Source of the DNA: Chloroflexota bacterium
Lineage (GTDB): Bacteria; Chloroflexota; Anaerolineae; Aggregatilineales; Phototrophicaceae
DNA length: 32,893 nucleotides
Assembly: GCA_028875245.1 (NCBI GenBank)
Contig: JAPPEU010000082.1
Coordinates: 1-32,893, forward strand
Direction: 5' to 3'
Shown: positions 25,234 to 32,893 of the stretch, piece after piece
Layout: every line of letters begins with the position of its first letter
How positions within the stretch are numbered: the first letter of the stretch is position 1
The notes under the pieces: generated by a model
Seen by the model: only the letters and a program-made list of their open reading frames with translations
What the model was told of the DNA's origin: nothing
Database searches by the model: none
Position numbers and translations under genes: made by a program

Positions 25234-25704
25234 ATGACGCATAGCAAGCCGCCTTCACTGCATTCGCGGAGGAAGCTGATTCTGCTGATTGCCGCCGCTG
25301 TTACCGCCGCCTTCGTCCTGCTATTAGCGCTGATAATAAATTCGACGCAATCCTCAGAGACGCCATCCATCAATGTTGATTCTTACGCCGATGAGGTGGC
25401 GGCGGCCCTGGATGGAGCGGACGCCGGCATCGGCGAAAAACTGGTCGCAGATACTGAATGCGCAACTTGCCATGTGACCGGCGAAGGACGCGTTGCGCCG
25501 CTCTTTGACGGGATCGGCTCGGCAGCTGGTGACAGGCGGCCGCCACTCAGCGCCGAGCAATACCTCTATGAAGCGATCGTCCTGCCGGCGGCCTATTTGG
25601 TAGAGGGCTACGTCAATGCGATGCCCGGCAACTATGCGGAACGCTATTCGACCGCCGACCTGGGTCACATGATCGCCTATCTGCTCACCCTGTCCGAAAC
25701 ATGA
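25234..25704 (+). CDS. Membrane-anchored monohaem c-type cytochrome
   Basis: The 156-aa protein has an N-terminal basic segment and one transmembrane anchor (about residues 15-36, LILLIAAAVTAAFVLLLALI). A class I cytochrome c domain faces outward. The haem site is CATCH (Cys76, Cys79, His80), and the likely axial Met is Met130 in NAMPGNY. The C-terminal helix DLGHMIAYLLTL is typical. There is no clear lipobox. The start lacks a strong ribosome binding site. The paired small membrane gene upstream suggests a shared respiratory task; the electron partner is unknown. Confidence 0.85.
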   Translation: MTHSKPPSLHSRRKLILLIAAAVTAAFVLLLALIINSTQSSETPSINVDSYADEVAAALDGADAGIGEKLVADTECATCHVTGEGRVAPLFDGIGSAAGDRRPPLSAEQYLYEAIVLPAAYLVEGYVNAMPGNYAERYSTADLGHMIAYLLTLSET

Positions 25705-25708
25705 AAAC

Positions 25709-25735
25709 TGCAGAGGCGACACTTGCGTCGCCCAC
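25709..25735 (+). repeat. Family-1 palindromic repeat
   Basis: CTGCAGAGGCGACACTTGCG followed by TCGCCCA, with the stem GGCGAC/GTCGCC. It starts a few bases after the cytochrome stop. Confidence 0.65.
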
Positions 25736-25827
25736 GAAGCAATCGAAACTTCGTACTGGCGAACCGGCGGATCTCTCACTGATGAGCAAGACATAAAGGA
25801 CAACATCGCCCGGCGAGTGAATTGACT

Positions 25828-27534
25828 ATGGATAGCTTCACAATCTCGGCGCTGCTTGATGAACTGGGCGCCGCGCTCAACGGCGGCCGTGTGCAGGACA
25901 TCATCGATGTCGATCCGCTGGCGATCGGCCTCGAGATCTATGCTGATCGCCGCCGCCGCTACCTCTACCTGTGCGCGGAGGCAGCGCAGCCACGCGTCCA
26001 CCTGGCTGGCGCCAAGCTGCGCCGCGGACTTTCCAAGCCGACGCAGCTCGGCTTGCTACTGCGGCGTTACATCAAAGGCGCGCTCGTCACGGGCTGCAAC
26101 CAGCCGGCTTGGGAGCGGCTGCTGGAAATCGAGCTGGAGAGCGGCGAAGGGCGGTTCCGCCTCATCGCCGAATTGATGCCGCGCCGAGCCAATCTGCTGC
26201 TCCTGCGCGATGGCCTGATATTGGATTGCTTGAATCGCGTTGGCCCGGATGAAAATCGCTATCGCCTCAGCCTGCCCAATCATGACTATGTGCCGCCGCC
26301 GCCCTTGCGCGGTCAGCTTGATCCAGCGCATCTGCAGGAAGGCGATATCAGCCAAATGCTGGCGAAGGCAGAGCGGAAATCGACTCAGACGCGGCGCATC
26401 CTGCCCGGGCAGATCCTCGGCATGAGTCCGCTGCTGGCGAAGGAAATCGTCTTCCGCGCGACCGGCGACGCTCAAAGCAACGTCGGGGAGACCGACAGCC
26501 CAGCATTGTTCGCGGCGCTTCAGGCCGTTATGCGGCCGCTTTTGCAAAGGCGCTGGCGACCGGGCATCGGCAGCGTCGGGGGTGTGCCGGCCGCGTTCAG
26601 CGTCTTCCCCCTGTCTCATCTGGAATGGACCGACGCCGAATCCGTCAGCGCGGCCATCAGCGGCTACTATGGCGCGTTGACCGGAGGCGACGCCTACCGT
26701 GAAGCGAAGAAGCCGGTGCAGGCCGCTATTGAAGATGCTAGGGCGAAGCTGGCGGCCAAGCTCAGCTCGCTGCGGGCTGGCCTGCGCGACGATGCCGAGA
26801 TGGTGCGTCTGCAGCAAGCGGGCGAGTTGATCCTGGCCTATCAATACACCTTGTCCCCGGGGCAGGGTGAATTGCGCGCCCAATATGACCTGGATGCGCC
26901 TGAACTGGTGGTTGCGCTCGACCCTGACCGCAGTCCCCTCGAGAACGCCCAGGATTATTTCCGCCGTTACGAGAAAGCCAAGTCAGCGGCGACGTCGCTG
27001 CCCGCGCTGATCAAACAAACGCGCCTGGAGATGCAATTCGTCGAGCAGTTGGAGAGCGATTTGGCGGTCGCTGGCAGCTGGCCGGAAATCGATGATGTGA
27101 TGCAGCTTATGCAAGCCCGCGGTCACTGGCGGGGGGCGCAACTGAAGCGCATTGGCGGCGGCGGTCGAAAAGGCCCGCTGCGCCTGGTCAGCCGCGATGG
27201 TTACGTGATTTGGCTGGGCCGCAACAGCCGGCAGAACGAAATTGTCACCTTCAAGACGGCCAACCCGCAAGACATCTGGCTGCACGCCCGCGATGCGCCC
27301 GGCGCGCACCTGGTCATCCGCAACGATGGCCGCCGAATCAAGGAGGCGCTGATCGCTGAGGCGGCCGCCGTCGCCGCCTGGTACAGCCAGCGCCGGAACG
27401 ACGCCAATGTGCGAGTCGATTACACCCGCGTCAAATATGTCAAGGCGATCAAAGGCGCCGGACCGGGCATGGTGACCTACCGCAACGAAAGCACGATCAT
27501 CGTGCAGCCGCAAGACGAATCCATTCTCGCCTAG
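25828..27534 (+). CDS. rqcH: NFACT family protein, RqcH (Rqc2)-like
   Basis: RqcH binds stalled 50S-peptidyl-tRNA complexes and adds alanine tails that mark nascent chains for degradation. The product is about 568 aa, normal for bacterial members. The N-terminal NFACT-N region (about 1-230) has TISALLDELGAALNGGRVQDI and LIAELMPRRANLLLL. A helical middle (about 290-440) is coiled-coil-like. The C-terminal NFACT-R domain shows RNSRQNEIVTFKTANPQD, WLHARDAPGAHLVIRN and YVKAIKGAGPGMVTYRNEST. ATG 25828 is chosen; TTG 25822 is an alternative. RqcP is not in the window. Older annotations call this family fibronectin-binding protein. Confidence 0.9.
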   Translation: MDSFTISALLDELGAALNGGRVQDIIDVDPLAIGLEIYADRRRRYLYLCAEAAQPRVHLAGAKLRRGLSKPTQLGLLLRRYIKGALVTGCNQPAWERLLEIELESGEGRFRLIAELMPRRANLLLLRDGLILDCLNRVGPDENRYRLSLPNHDYVPPPPLRGQLDPAHLQEGDISQMLAKAERKSTQTRRILPGQILGMSPLLAKEIVFRATGDAQSNVGETDSPALFAALQAVMRPLLQRRWRPGIGSVGGVPAAFSVFPLSHLEWTDAESVSAAISGYYGALTGGDAYREAKKPVQAAIEDARAKLAAKLSSLRAGLRDDAEMVRLQQAGELILAYQYTLSPGQGELRAQYDLDAPELVVALDPDRSPLENAQDYFRRYEKAKSAATSLPALIKQTRLEMQFVEQLESDLAVAGSWPEIDDVMQLMQARGHWRGAQLKRIGGGGRKGPLRLVSRDGYVIWLGRNSRQNEIVTFKTANPQDIWLHARDAPGAHLVIRNDGRRIKEALIAEAAAVAAWYSQRRNDANVRVDYTRVKYVKAIKGAGPGMVTYRNESTIIVQPQDESILA

Positions 27535-27568
27535 GCGCGCCCCGCCCACAACCCGCCCATCACGTTTC

Positions 27569-27597
27569 TGCAGGGGCGAGATTTGTCTCGCCCTCCC
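27569..27597 (+). repeat. Family-1 palindromic repeat
   Basis: CTGCAGGGGCGAGATTTGTC followed by TCGCCCTCC. The perfect 8-bp stem GGGCGAGA/TCTCGCCC encloses TTTG. It lies between convergent rqcH and the GT9 gene and could help terminate transcripts. Confidence 0.75.
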
Positions 27598-27626
27598 GCA
27601 ACCCTAGTCTCGCCCGCCGCAGCCTA

Positions 27627-28832
27627 TCAATCTTTACTCAGCACCCTCTGCAACGCCTCCAAAACCTGCCCCACGCTGATCTCCCGTACGCAAGGATGAA
27701 ATTCCGGGTCATCAGCGCGCCAGTCAAGTATGCGGCAGGGCCGGCAAGCGATGTCCGCCGTCACAACCGCATGACGCCGCGCTTCGCCCCATGGCGCAAA
27801 TTCAATCGGGTCGGCCGGGCCGAAGAGCGTGACCGTCGGCTTATGTACGGCGGCCGCCATGTGCAGCGCGCCGCTGTCGACGCCCAACACGGCCAGCGAA
27901 CGCCGGTAGAGCGCCGCCAATTGCCCGGCATTGGTTAATCCGGCGAGGCTGGCCGCTTCCCCTGGCATCCGGCGAACGATGTCGTCGATCATCGCTTTTT
28001 CCGCCGCCGTGCCGGTGAACACGATCGCGGCAGCGGTGCTATTCACGACGGCATCGGCGACGCGCGCCCACTTTTCAGGCGGCCAAGCCTTGCTGGCGGC
28101 GCCCGAACCCGGATGGATGCAGACGACCCGCCGCTCCCCGGCGATGCCTAAATCCGCCAGCGTTGCGTCGATACCGTCCCGGTCAACTGGGCGCAGCGGA
28201 AATTCGAGCTGAATCGACTCTGACGGGCAGGAAAGGCCCATGGCTTCTACCAGGCGCAGATTTTGCAAAACGACATGCTGATGTTCGAGCGGGCGCGCGG
28301 CGGTCAAGAAGGGCGAGACGCCCGGCAGATCATAACCGATGCGCTGCGGGATGCCGGCGAGGGTGGCCAGCAGCGCCCCCCACCAGTGATCAGGGCGCAT
28401 GATGAGAGCGCTGTCATAACCAATCCGCCGCAGTTGTCGCGCGCTTTGCAGCGCCAGCTTGTACGGATTGCCCCGCACTGCTCCGTCGCGCTGGAAGCCG
28501 GGAAAGGGCAGGGTCAGCACACGATCCGCTTCTTCGTAATTCTCCAGCAGCTCGGCGCACCAGGGACCGCAGAGCACATGAATGCTGAGCTCGGGCCGGC
28601 CCCGCTTCAGCGCCTTGATTGCCGGCGTCATCAGCAGCATGTCGCCAAAGTGATCGGGCCTGATGATGAGAACGCGCCCGGCGTCGCCGTCGCTGGGCTT
28701 TATTGGCGCGCCGGCGATTAGCCGGAGCAAGCTGTTGCGCAGGCGATGTTTCCGCGATGGCTGATTTAATGCCGCTGCCAGCCGCCGGTTGCGCCGGACG
28801 AGGGCCTCTCTATCCAAGTCCCAGCTCCGCAT
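27627..28832 (-). CDS. Glycosyltransferase family 9 (heptosyltransferase-like)
   Basis: It probably transfers a sugar from a nucleotide donor to a cell-surface glycan. The 401-aa product has the GT9 (GT-B fold) pattern: N-terminal RVLIIRPDHFGDMLLMTPAI, then the second domain VCIHPGSGAASKAWPPEKWARVADAV and VLGVDSGALHMAAAVHKPTVTLFGP. An N-terminal extension of about 50 residues precedes the first strand. The substrate cannot be named; GT9 members also occur in bacteria that lack classic lipopolysaccharide. It overlaps the upstream GT4 gene by 23 bp on the same strand, so the two are co-transcribed. Confidence 0.9.
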   Translation of the reverse strand: MRSWDLDREALVRRNRRLAAALNQPSRKHRLRNSLLRLIAGAPIKPSDGDAGRVLIIRPDHFGDMLLMTPAIKALKRGRPELSIHVLCGPWCAELLENYEEADRVLTLPFPGFQRDGAVRGNPYKLALQSARQLRRIGYDSALIMRPDHWWGALLATLAGIPQRIGYDLPGVSPFLTAARPLEHQHVVLQNLRLVEAMGLSCPSESIQLEFPLRPVDRDGIDATLADLGIAGERRVVCIHPGSGAASKAWPPEKWARVADAVVNSTAAAIVFTGTAAEKAMIDDIVRRMPGEAASLAGLTNAGQLAALYRRSLAVLGVDSGALHMAAAVHKPTVTLFGPADPIEFAPWGEARRHAVVTADIACRPCRILDWRADDPEFHPCVREISVGQVLEALQRVLSKD

Positions 28833-30021
28833 AAATTCGCAGGAGACGCGGGATCAGCGCTGACCAATCATAATGCTTCTTGACCTGCCGCTGCGCCTGG
28901 ATGCCCATTTCCCGCCGTCGTTCTTCATCAGTCAAAAGCGCGCCGACGGCATTGGCGAATTCCTGCGCGCCATCAGCGATATGCAGGGCGCCGCGCGTTT
29001 CTTCGTTCAAGCCGGCCGCCCCAATAGAGCTTGATACGACCGCGCAGCCCGCAGCCATCGCCTGCAAGATCTTCAACCGCGTCCCGCTGCCCATGCGCAG
29101 GGGAACGACATAAATCGCCGCCGAATGGAGATATGGCTGGACGGCATCCACCCAGCCGGTGATAGTGATTTGACTGTCGGCCGCCAATTGCCGGACCCGC
29201 GCATGTGGATTGCGCCCGACGACAACAAAGCTCGCCCCGGGAAAGCCTTCGCGGATTCGCGGGAAAACGGCTCTGCAAAACCACTCGACCGCGTCCACAT
29301 TGGGTCGGTAATCCATCTTGCCGCTGAACAGCAGTTGGCTGCCCTCCCGCTTTGCATGGGGCGGGGGCGCATAATCAGCGCTGTGGATGCCATTGGAAAG
29401 CAGATGTACCGGCGCGCCCTGGTAAGGCTTGAGGAGGGCGCTGTCTTCCTCGCTGACGGCGATGATCGCATCGACGGTCTGGCATATCGCGCTTTCATAA
29501 GTCCCCAGGCGGCGGGATTGTATCGCTGAGTAAATGGCGGCCGGCCAGCGTCGGCCGTCGCGGCGGTCCACCTCCGCGACGACGCGCTGCAGCTCGGCTT
29601 CCGCATTCAAGGCGTCGTAGATGACTTTGGCCTCGCTCCTGCTGGATTGGATGACGGGCAGATAGTGCCCCATTTCAATGCCGGAAAACTGAATTAGGTC
29701 GAATGCTTCCGCTTCCAGAATATCAAGCAGGCGCCGCTCGTATGCTTCGCTGGCCAGCCGAAACTCGATATCAGCGCGCCCGCTCAGCAGGAGCCGGGCG
29801 ATGCGTCCCAGCTTGCCGCGATGCGGGCTGGGAATCGTCTGGACTCGTTCGCAAAGGTCATAGAGGGGATTGCTTTGCGGCTCCGCGCGCCGCTCGGCGA
29901 AGCTCAGCAGACTAAGCCCGTGCCCGGCCGCCGCCAATCCGCGAATCAGGCCGAAGTTGCGGATTGCCGCTCCCGATTCGCTTGGATAGGGCAGGTCAGG
30001 TGTCAGCAGCAGGATCTTCAT
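28810..30021 (-). CDS. Glycosyltransferase family 4
   Basis: The 403-aa GT-B protein begins KILLLTPDLPYPSESGAAIR and has HLLSNGIHSADY, LLFSGKMDYRPNVDAVEWF, ITGWVDAVQPYL and PLRMGSGTRLKILQAMAAG. It resembles the GT4 group that includes PEP-CTERM/exosortase-associated sugar transferases. At the place of the usual GTRLKILEAMA, the codon is CAG, so the donor-binding Glu is Gln. Whether activity remains is unclear. It is the first gene of a two-gene - strand unit with the GT9 gene. The substrate is unknown. Confidence 0.88.
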   Translation of the reverse strand: MKILLLTPDLPYPSESGAAIRNFGLIRGLAAAGHGLSLLSFAERRAEPQSNPLYDLCERVQTIPSPHRGKLGRIARLLLSGRADIEFRLASEAYERRLLDILEAEAFDLIQFSGIEMGHYLPVIQSSRSEAKVIYDALNAEAELQRVVAEVDRRDGRRWPAAIYSAIQSRRLGTYESAICQTVDAIIAVSEEDSALLKPYQGAPVHLLSNGIHSADYAPPPHAKREGSQLLFSGKMDYRPNVDAVEWFCRAVFPRIREGFPGASFVVVGRNPHARVRQLAADSQITITGWVDAVQPYLHSAAIYVVPLRMGSGTRLKILQAMAAGCAVVSSSIGAAGLNEETRGALHIADGAQEFANAVGALLTDEERRREMGIQAQRQVKKHYDWSALIPRLLRIYAELGLG

Positions 30022-30040
30022 CGCGCCTCTATATGCGAAT

Positions 30041-30069
30041 CTGCGGGGGCGGCGCTTGTGACGCCCGCC
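30041..30069 (+). repeat. Family-1 palindromic repeat (degenerate)
   Basis: CTGCGGGGGCGGCGCTTGTG followed by ACGCCCGCC. Confidence 0.6.
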
Positions 30070-30080
30070 TTCCCAGCCTC

Positions 30081-30126
30081 AGTAAAACCAAGCAAATAAT
30101 TGAAATCTTGCTATTAGAAGAACTGT
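30081..30126 (+). repeat. 45-bp dispersed repeat, copy B
   Basis: It starts AGTAAAACCAAGCAAATAAT and ends TTAGAAGAACTGT; it is the inverted copy of 15531-15575. It runs directly into a family-1 unit. Confidence 0.75.
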
Positions 30127-30202
30127 AGGGGCGTCGCGCTGGAACGCCCTAAAAATGGAAACACCTTATTTGGCTTTCTCCGCGCTCTCTACGTTCTCTT
30201 AT
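30124..30202 (+). repeat. Family-1 unit fused to a family-3 tract, copy 1
   Basis: TGTAGGGGCG...ACGCCC, then AAACACCTTATTTGGCTTTC and TCCGCGCTCTC. The same composite recurs directly at 32762-32840. Confidence 0.75.
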
Positions 30203-30244
30203 TTTATGAACCTGCCAAATTCCATCTGCAATCATAGCGATATT

Positions 30245-30271
30245 TGTAGGGGCGACTTATCAAGTCGCCCG
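30245..30271 (+). repeat. Family-1 palindromic repeat
   Basis: TGTAGGGGCGACTTATCAAG followed by TCGCCCG, with the stem CGACTT/AAGTCG. Confidence 0.75.
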
Positions 30272-30290
30272 AAAGCGCATCCTTTAGCTG

Positions 30291-30320
30291 CGACGGGCGA
30301 CCAGGTTGCTCGCCCCTACA
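30291..30320 (-). repeat. Family-1 palindromic repeat, inverted copy
   Basis: The reverse complement reads TGTAGGGGCGAGCAACCTGG then TCGCCCGTC. It is the only copy in the window that I read in the - orientation, and it lies 20 bp from a + copy. Confidence 0.75.
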
Positions 30321-30413
30321 CGTTCTCGCTGTGCAGAGTTCATTATTTTGTGTGAGCCGTGTTGTCACTCGCGAGCGACTGTAGTTCATTTTTTGCGCGT
30401 ACCGCGCCACCGC

Positions 30414-30426
30414 TATCGGACAAGCC
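30414..30426 (+). repeat. GGACAAGCC half-site
   Basis: TATCGGACAAGCC, the same as the inner part of the right end of the 7345-7574 element. It ends 3 bp before the stop codon of the GT4 gene on the - strand. Confidence 0.45.
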
Positions 30427-30429
30427 CTC

Positions 30430-31533
30430 TCAATTCAGCAGCGCGTCGTAACAGTCTAACACGCAGCGCGCCGTGTCGATCCAGCGGAAACCAGCCGCCC
30501 GCCGCAGCGCCGCCGCCGATTGCTCCTCGCGCCAGGCAGTGTCCGTCAGCGCCTTCAATAGCGCGCCCCCAATCGCATCGATGTCATGGGGGTCAATGAG
30601 CGCGCCGACATCGCCGACGATCTCCGGCAGCGAAGCGGCATTGCTGACGATGGGCACGGTGCCGCAGGCCATCGCTTCCAGCGCGGTCAAGCCGAAGCCT
30701 TCATAAAACGACGGCGCCAGCAACGCCAGCGCCCCGCTGTAAAGGGCGGGCAACTGTTCATCGCTGACATCCAGTTTCAGCACGAGTCGCTCGCTCACCC
30801 CGACGTCTTTCAGGTCCGCAATCAGCCGCTCAAAATGCCAGCCGGGCCGCCCAGCGATGACCAGCGGCGGCGCATCGGGCAGCTCCAACAGCAGATCGCG
30901 ATAAGCCTTGGCCAGACCAATGAGATTCTTGCGCGGTTCCAGCGTGCCGACAAACAGCGCGTATTCCGCCGGCAGCGCCAGCGCGCTGATGACGGGCTCC
31001 CTCTCTGCGAGCGTCAGCGGGCGAAACATGTCATCGACGCCGAGCATGTGCACCGTGATTTTCTCGACGGGCGCGTAGAGGATATCGATCAGATCCTGTC
31101 TGGTGGCCTGGCTGTCGACCAAAATATGATCAGCCCGTTCCACTGAAGCCTGGATTTGTCCATTATAATACCGATGGCTTTCGGCGGTGATGTACTCGGG
31201 AAAGTGAATAAAACTGAGGTCGTGAACCGTGATGATATGGCGGCGGGCGGCGCGGTGCGGGGCGATGAAATCGGGGCTGTGCAAAAGGTCGAAACGATGC
31301 CGCCAAAGCTCCAGCGACAGGGCAGCGCGCTCCAGCCGATGATGCGGCGGCGTCCACAGCCGGACGCTCGGAAAGCGCGTGGACAGAAGCCTGCTGGACT
31401 TGCGGCTCTGCAATAATCTGATTTCCTGCGCGGGTTCAAGTTCTTCAAAGGCGCTGATGATCGCCGTGATGTATCTGCTGATGCCACCTACGCGATAGTG
31501 GGTCAGCCGGGCATCAATTCCGATGTGTGCCAT
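30430..31533 (-). CDS. Glycosyltransferase family 4
   Basis: The 367-aa GT-B protein begins HIGIDARLTHYRVGGISRYI, typical of GT4 mannosyl-/glucosyltransferases. It then shows HSPDFIAPHRAARRHIITVHDL, ADHILVDSQATRQDLI, ALFVGTLEPRKNL and the intact EX7E motif in SFYEGFGLTALEAMACG, followed by VPIVSNAASLPEIVGDVG. The donor and acceptor are unknown; surface polysaccharide assembly is a reasonable guess. It is separated from the other two transferases by 408 bp of repeats and may have its own promoter; TATACT lies about 11 bp before the ATG on the - strand. Confidence 0.9.
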   Translation of the reverse strand: MAHIGIDARLTHYRVGGISRYITAIISAFEELEPAQEIRLLQSRKSSRLLSTRFPSVRLWTPPHHRLERAALSLELWRHRFDLLHSPDFIAPHRAARRHIITVHDLSFIHFPEYITAESHRYYNGQIQASVERADHILVDSQATRQDLIDILYAPVEKITVHMLGVDDMFRPLTLAEREPVISALALPAEYALFVGTLEPRKNLIGLAKAYRDLLLELPDAPPLVIAGRPGWHFERLIADLKDVGVSERLVLKLDVSDEQLPALYSGALALLAPSFYEGFGLTALEAMACGTVPIVSNAASLPEIVGDVGALIDPHDIDAIGGALLKALTDTAWREEQSAAALRRAAGFRWIDTARCVLDCYDALLN

Positions 31534-31655
31534 TTCGCGAGTATAGCGGTATCATCAGACCCACGCTAGCGGAAACCCGAATGGCGGCAATCCCTCTTAG
31601 CGGCGACCGGCGGTCAGTATCTGCGCGACCCTTGCGCTGCCCGCCAAAATGAAAA

Positions 31656-31724
31656 CCTAGGGGCGACTCGCTGAGCCGCCCACCGCAGGCCGAAAACTGT
31701 AAGGGTGACCTGTCAGGCGGCCCG
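31656..31724 (+). repeat. Two family-1 palindromic repeats
   Basis: Unit one at 31656-31683 (CTAGGGGCGACTCGCTGAGC) has the stem GACTC/GAGcC. Unit two at 31697-31724 (CTGTAAGGGTGACCTGTCAG) is more degenerate. They lie between the divergent GT4 and kinase genes; no clear promoter for the kinase was seen. Confidence 0.7.
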
Positions 31725-31749
31725 AAACTTGCTTTAATGGGAGACTCGC

Positions 31750-32724
31750 ATGTCCCGATACCACGTCCTGACCTTCGGCGAATCGATGATGCGCTTGACG
31801 CCGCCGGGTTTCCTGCGCATTGAACAAACGCGCAGCTTCGATATTTGGGTGGGCGGCACCGAGTCGAACACGGCGGTCGGCTTGGCGCGGCTCGGCATGA
31901 AGGCCGCCTGGCTGTCCCGCCTGCCAGCCACGCCGATGGGGCGCTACATCAGCAATCGCATCGCCCAGTACGGCGTTGATGTGAGCCATGTCGTTTGGGC
32001 AAATGAGGACGAAAGGCTGGGCATCTATTTTCACGAAAAGGCGCAGCCGCCCCGCGCCAGCGAAATCGTCTATGATCGCAAAGATTCCGCCATGAGCCGC
32101 ATTCGCCCCGAGGACTTGCCCGCTGGTTTGTTTGAAGCTGGCGTTGCCGACGTTTTTCATGTCACCGGCATTACGCTGGCCATCAGCGGCACGGCGCGCG
32201 AAACTGCCCACGAAGCCTTGCGCCGGGCGAAGAGCGCCGGCTGGCGGACCAGCTTCGATACCAACTATCGCAGCAAATTATGGAGCGGGGAGGATGCCGC
32301 CGCCGGCTGCGACGCCGCCATGTCGCTGGCCGATGTGATCTTCTGCCCCCTCGGCGATTTCCAGGTGATGTACGGCGCTGCCACGGCGGAGGAGGCCATC
32401 GCGGCGCTGGCCGCGCGCTACCCCAGTGCGCTCATCGTCATGACCTTGGGGCAGGGCGGCGCGCAAGCCCGCAAATCCACCGGCAGCATCTTGCGGCAGC
32501 CGGCGATTCTGGCGGGTGAAGTCGGGCGGATCGGCGGTGGAGACGCCTTTGCCGCCGGCTTCCTCTACGCCTGGCTGAGTTTCGATGATGTTGAGCTGGC
32601 GCTCAAATGGGGCGTGGCCATGTCGGCGCAGAAATATACCATTCCCGGCGACCTGCCACTGGTGGATCGCGAGGCGGTCGCCGCCCTGGTCGCCGGCGCG
32701 TCCGGTGGCGGTCTCATCCGCTAA
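31750..32724 (+). CDS. kdgK: PfkB-family sugar kinase, probable 2-keto-3-deoxygluconate kinase
   Basis: It probably phosphorylates 2-keto-3-deoxygluconate in an Entner-Doudoroff-type or uronate route. The 324-aa ribokinase-fold protein has VLTFGESMMRLTPPG, GGTESNTAVGLARLGMKAAW and a C-terminal IGGGDAFAAGFLYAWL containing the catalytic base Asp. The GES/LTPP start and TESN motif favour KDG kinase over fructokinase or ribokinase, but the substrate is not proven. No KDG aldolase is in view. The usual GAGDAF is GGGDAF here, a known variant. Confidence 0.85.
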   Translation: MSRYHVLTFGESMMRLTPPGFLRIEQTRSFDIWVGGTESNTAVGLARLGMKAAWLSRLPATPMGRYISNRIAQYGVDVSHVVWANEDERLGIYFHEKAQPPRASEIVYDRKDSAMSRIRPEDLPAGLFEAGVADVFHVTGITLAISGTARETAHEALRRAKSAGWRTSFDTNYRSKLWSGEDAAAGCDAAMSLADVIFCPLGDFQVMYGAATAEEAIAALAARYPSALIVMTLGQGGAQARKSTGSILRQPAILAGEVGRIGGGDAFAAGFLYAWLSFDDVELALKWGVAMSAQKYTIPGDLPLVDREAVAALVAGASGGGLIR

Positions 32725-32893
32725 GCCCTTCTGCGCGCTCCGTGTATCCTCAGTTAAACCAGGTAGGGGCGTTCCGCTGAAACGCCCGAAAAATTGAAAC
32801 ACCTTATTTGGCTTTCTCCGCGCTCTCCGCGCTCTCTTTAGTTCCAAGTTAGTCATGCGAAAACTGACAAGCAATCTATAGACAAAGTGGGCG
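32725..32893. repeat. Terminal repeats: family-3 tract and family-1/family-3 composite, copy 2
   Basis: A degenerate family-3 tract (32725-32760, CGCTCCGTGTATCCTCAGTT) is followed by the composite 32762-32840. That copy has a family-1 unit with the stem GGGCGTT/AACGCCC, then AAACACCTTATTTGGCTTTC and CTCTC runs. No gene begins before the window ends. Confidence 0.7.

Larger units (their letters stand above)
30022..30429. other. Intergenic region between two GT4 genes, filled with repeats
   Basis: 408 bp without a credible gene. In order it holds a family-1 unit (30041-30069), the 45-bp repeat (30081-30126), a family-1 unit joined to a family-3 tract (30124-30202), a family-1 unit (30245-30271), the only inverted family-1 unit (30291-30320), and a GGACAAGCC half-site (30414-30426) next to the stop codon of the next gene. 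Confidence 0.75.

Noticed and set aside
24912..25244. Alternative 110-aa frame over the small membrane gene
   Set aside because: The frame beginning at 24916 has a strong ribosome binding site and clear membrane helices; the other is out of phase and has a composition typical of shadow frames.
27569..27597. Family-1 palindromes as ordinary intrinsic terminators
   Set aside because: Most lack a following T run and many lie inside operons, between co-directional genes; some may assist termination, but that is not their shared feature.
30041..30320. Repeat cluster as a CRISPR array
   Set aside because: Units are unevenly spaced, vary in sequence, occur in both orientations and have no spacers or cas genes nearby.

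Overview
The window is a dense, GC-rich chromosomal segment that carries most of the aromatic amino acid pathway. The organism is most likely a member of the Chloroflexota (Anaerolineae-like). This is inferred from the combination of a tRNA-sensing T-box leader on trp genes, a fused shikimate kinase/3-dehydroquinate synthase, a class II dehydroquinase, a RicT-type PSP1 protein, an RqcH-like NFACT protein, and intergenic spaces packed with short palindromic repeats. No rRNA or tRNA gene was seen, and no marker gene settles the taxonomy.

Layout. 1-473: sigma70-like promoter and a tryptophan T-box leader. 474-8468: trpE-trpG-trpD-trpC-trpF-Nudix-trpB-trpA, all on the + strand, together covering chorismate to tryptophan. 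8469-8882: promoter(s), a possible Tyr-rich leader peptide and an intrinsic-terminator-like hairpin. 8883-16141: aroH-tyrA-aroA-aroE-aroC-aroKB-aroQ (late shikimate pathway plus the prephenate/tyrosine branch). 16342-19072: glnA (+) and lysC (-), convergent with overlapping 3' ends. 19453-22499: ricT-like PSP1 protein, PIG-L deacetylase and M20 amidohydrolase in a tight + strand run. 22701-24791: an unrecognised S51-like protein and purA. 24916-27534: a small two-helix membrane protein, a membrane-anchored cytochrome c and an RqcH/NFACT protein. 27627-31533: three glycosyltransferases on the - strand. 31750-32724: a PfkB sugar kinase of the 2-keto-3-deoxygluconate kinase type.

How the parts work together. 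aroKB, aroQ, aroE, aroA and aroC supply chorismate. trpE/G to trpA convert it to tryptophan, and aroH with tyrA take it toward tyrosine. DAHP synthase, prephenate dehydratase and the aromatic aminotransferase are absent here and must be encoded elsewhere. The two halves appear to have separate RNA switches. The trp half has a T-box whose specifier triplet is UGG and whose acceptor-pairing sequence fits a G discriminator, both expected for tRNA-Trp. The aroH/tyrA half is preceded by a terminator-like hairpin and possibly a short peptide with the run Tyr-Tyr-Cys-Tyr.

Almost every intergenic gap holds interspersed repeats. Family 1 is a roughly 28-bp palindrome, TGTAGGGGCGA...TCGCCCGCC, with covarying stems and one dominant orientation. 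Family 2 is a C-rich/G-rich palindrome with CCCCGGCCCC cores. Family 3 is a CTCTGTG-like tract. There is also a roughly 230-bp element with terminal inverted repeats, and a roughly 130-bp repeat present twice in opposite orientation. Several of these touch genes directly: they supply stop codons, extend the TrpC C-terminus, and probably supply the ribosome binding site of aroA.
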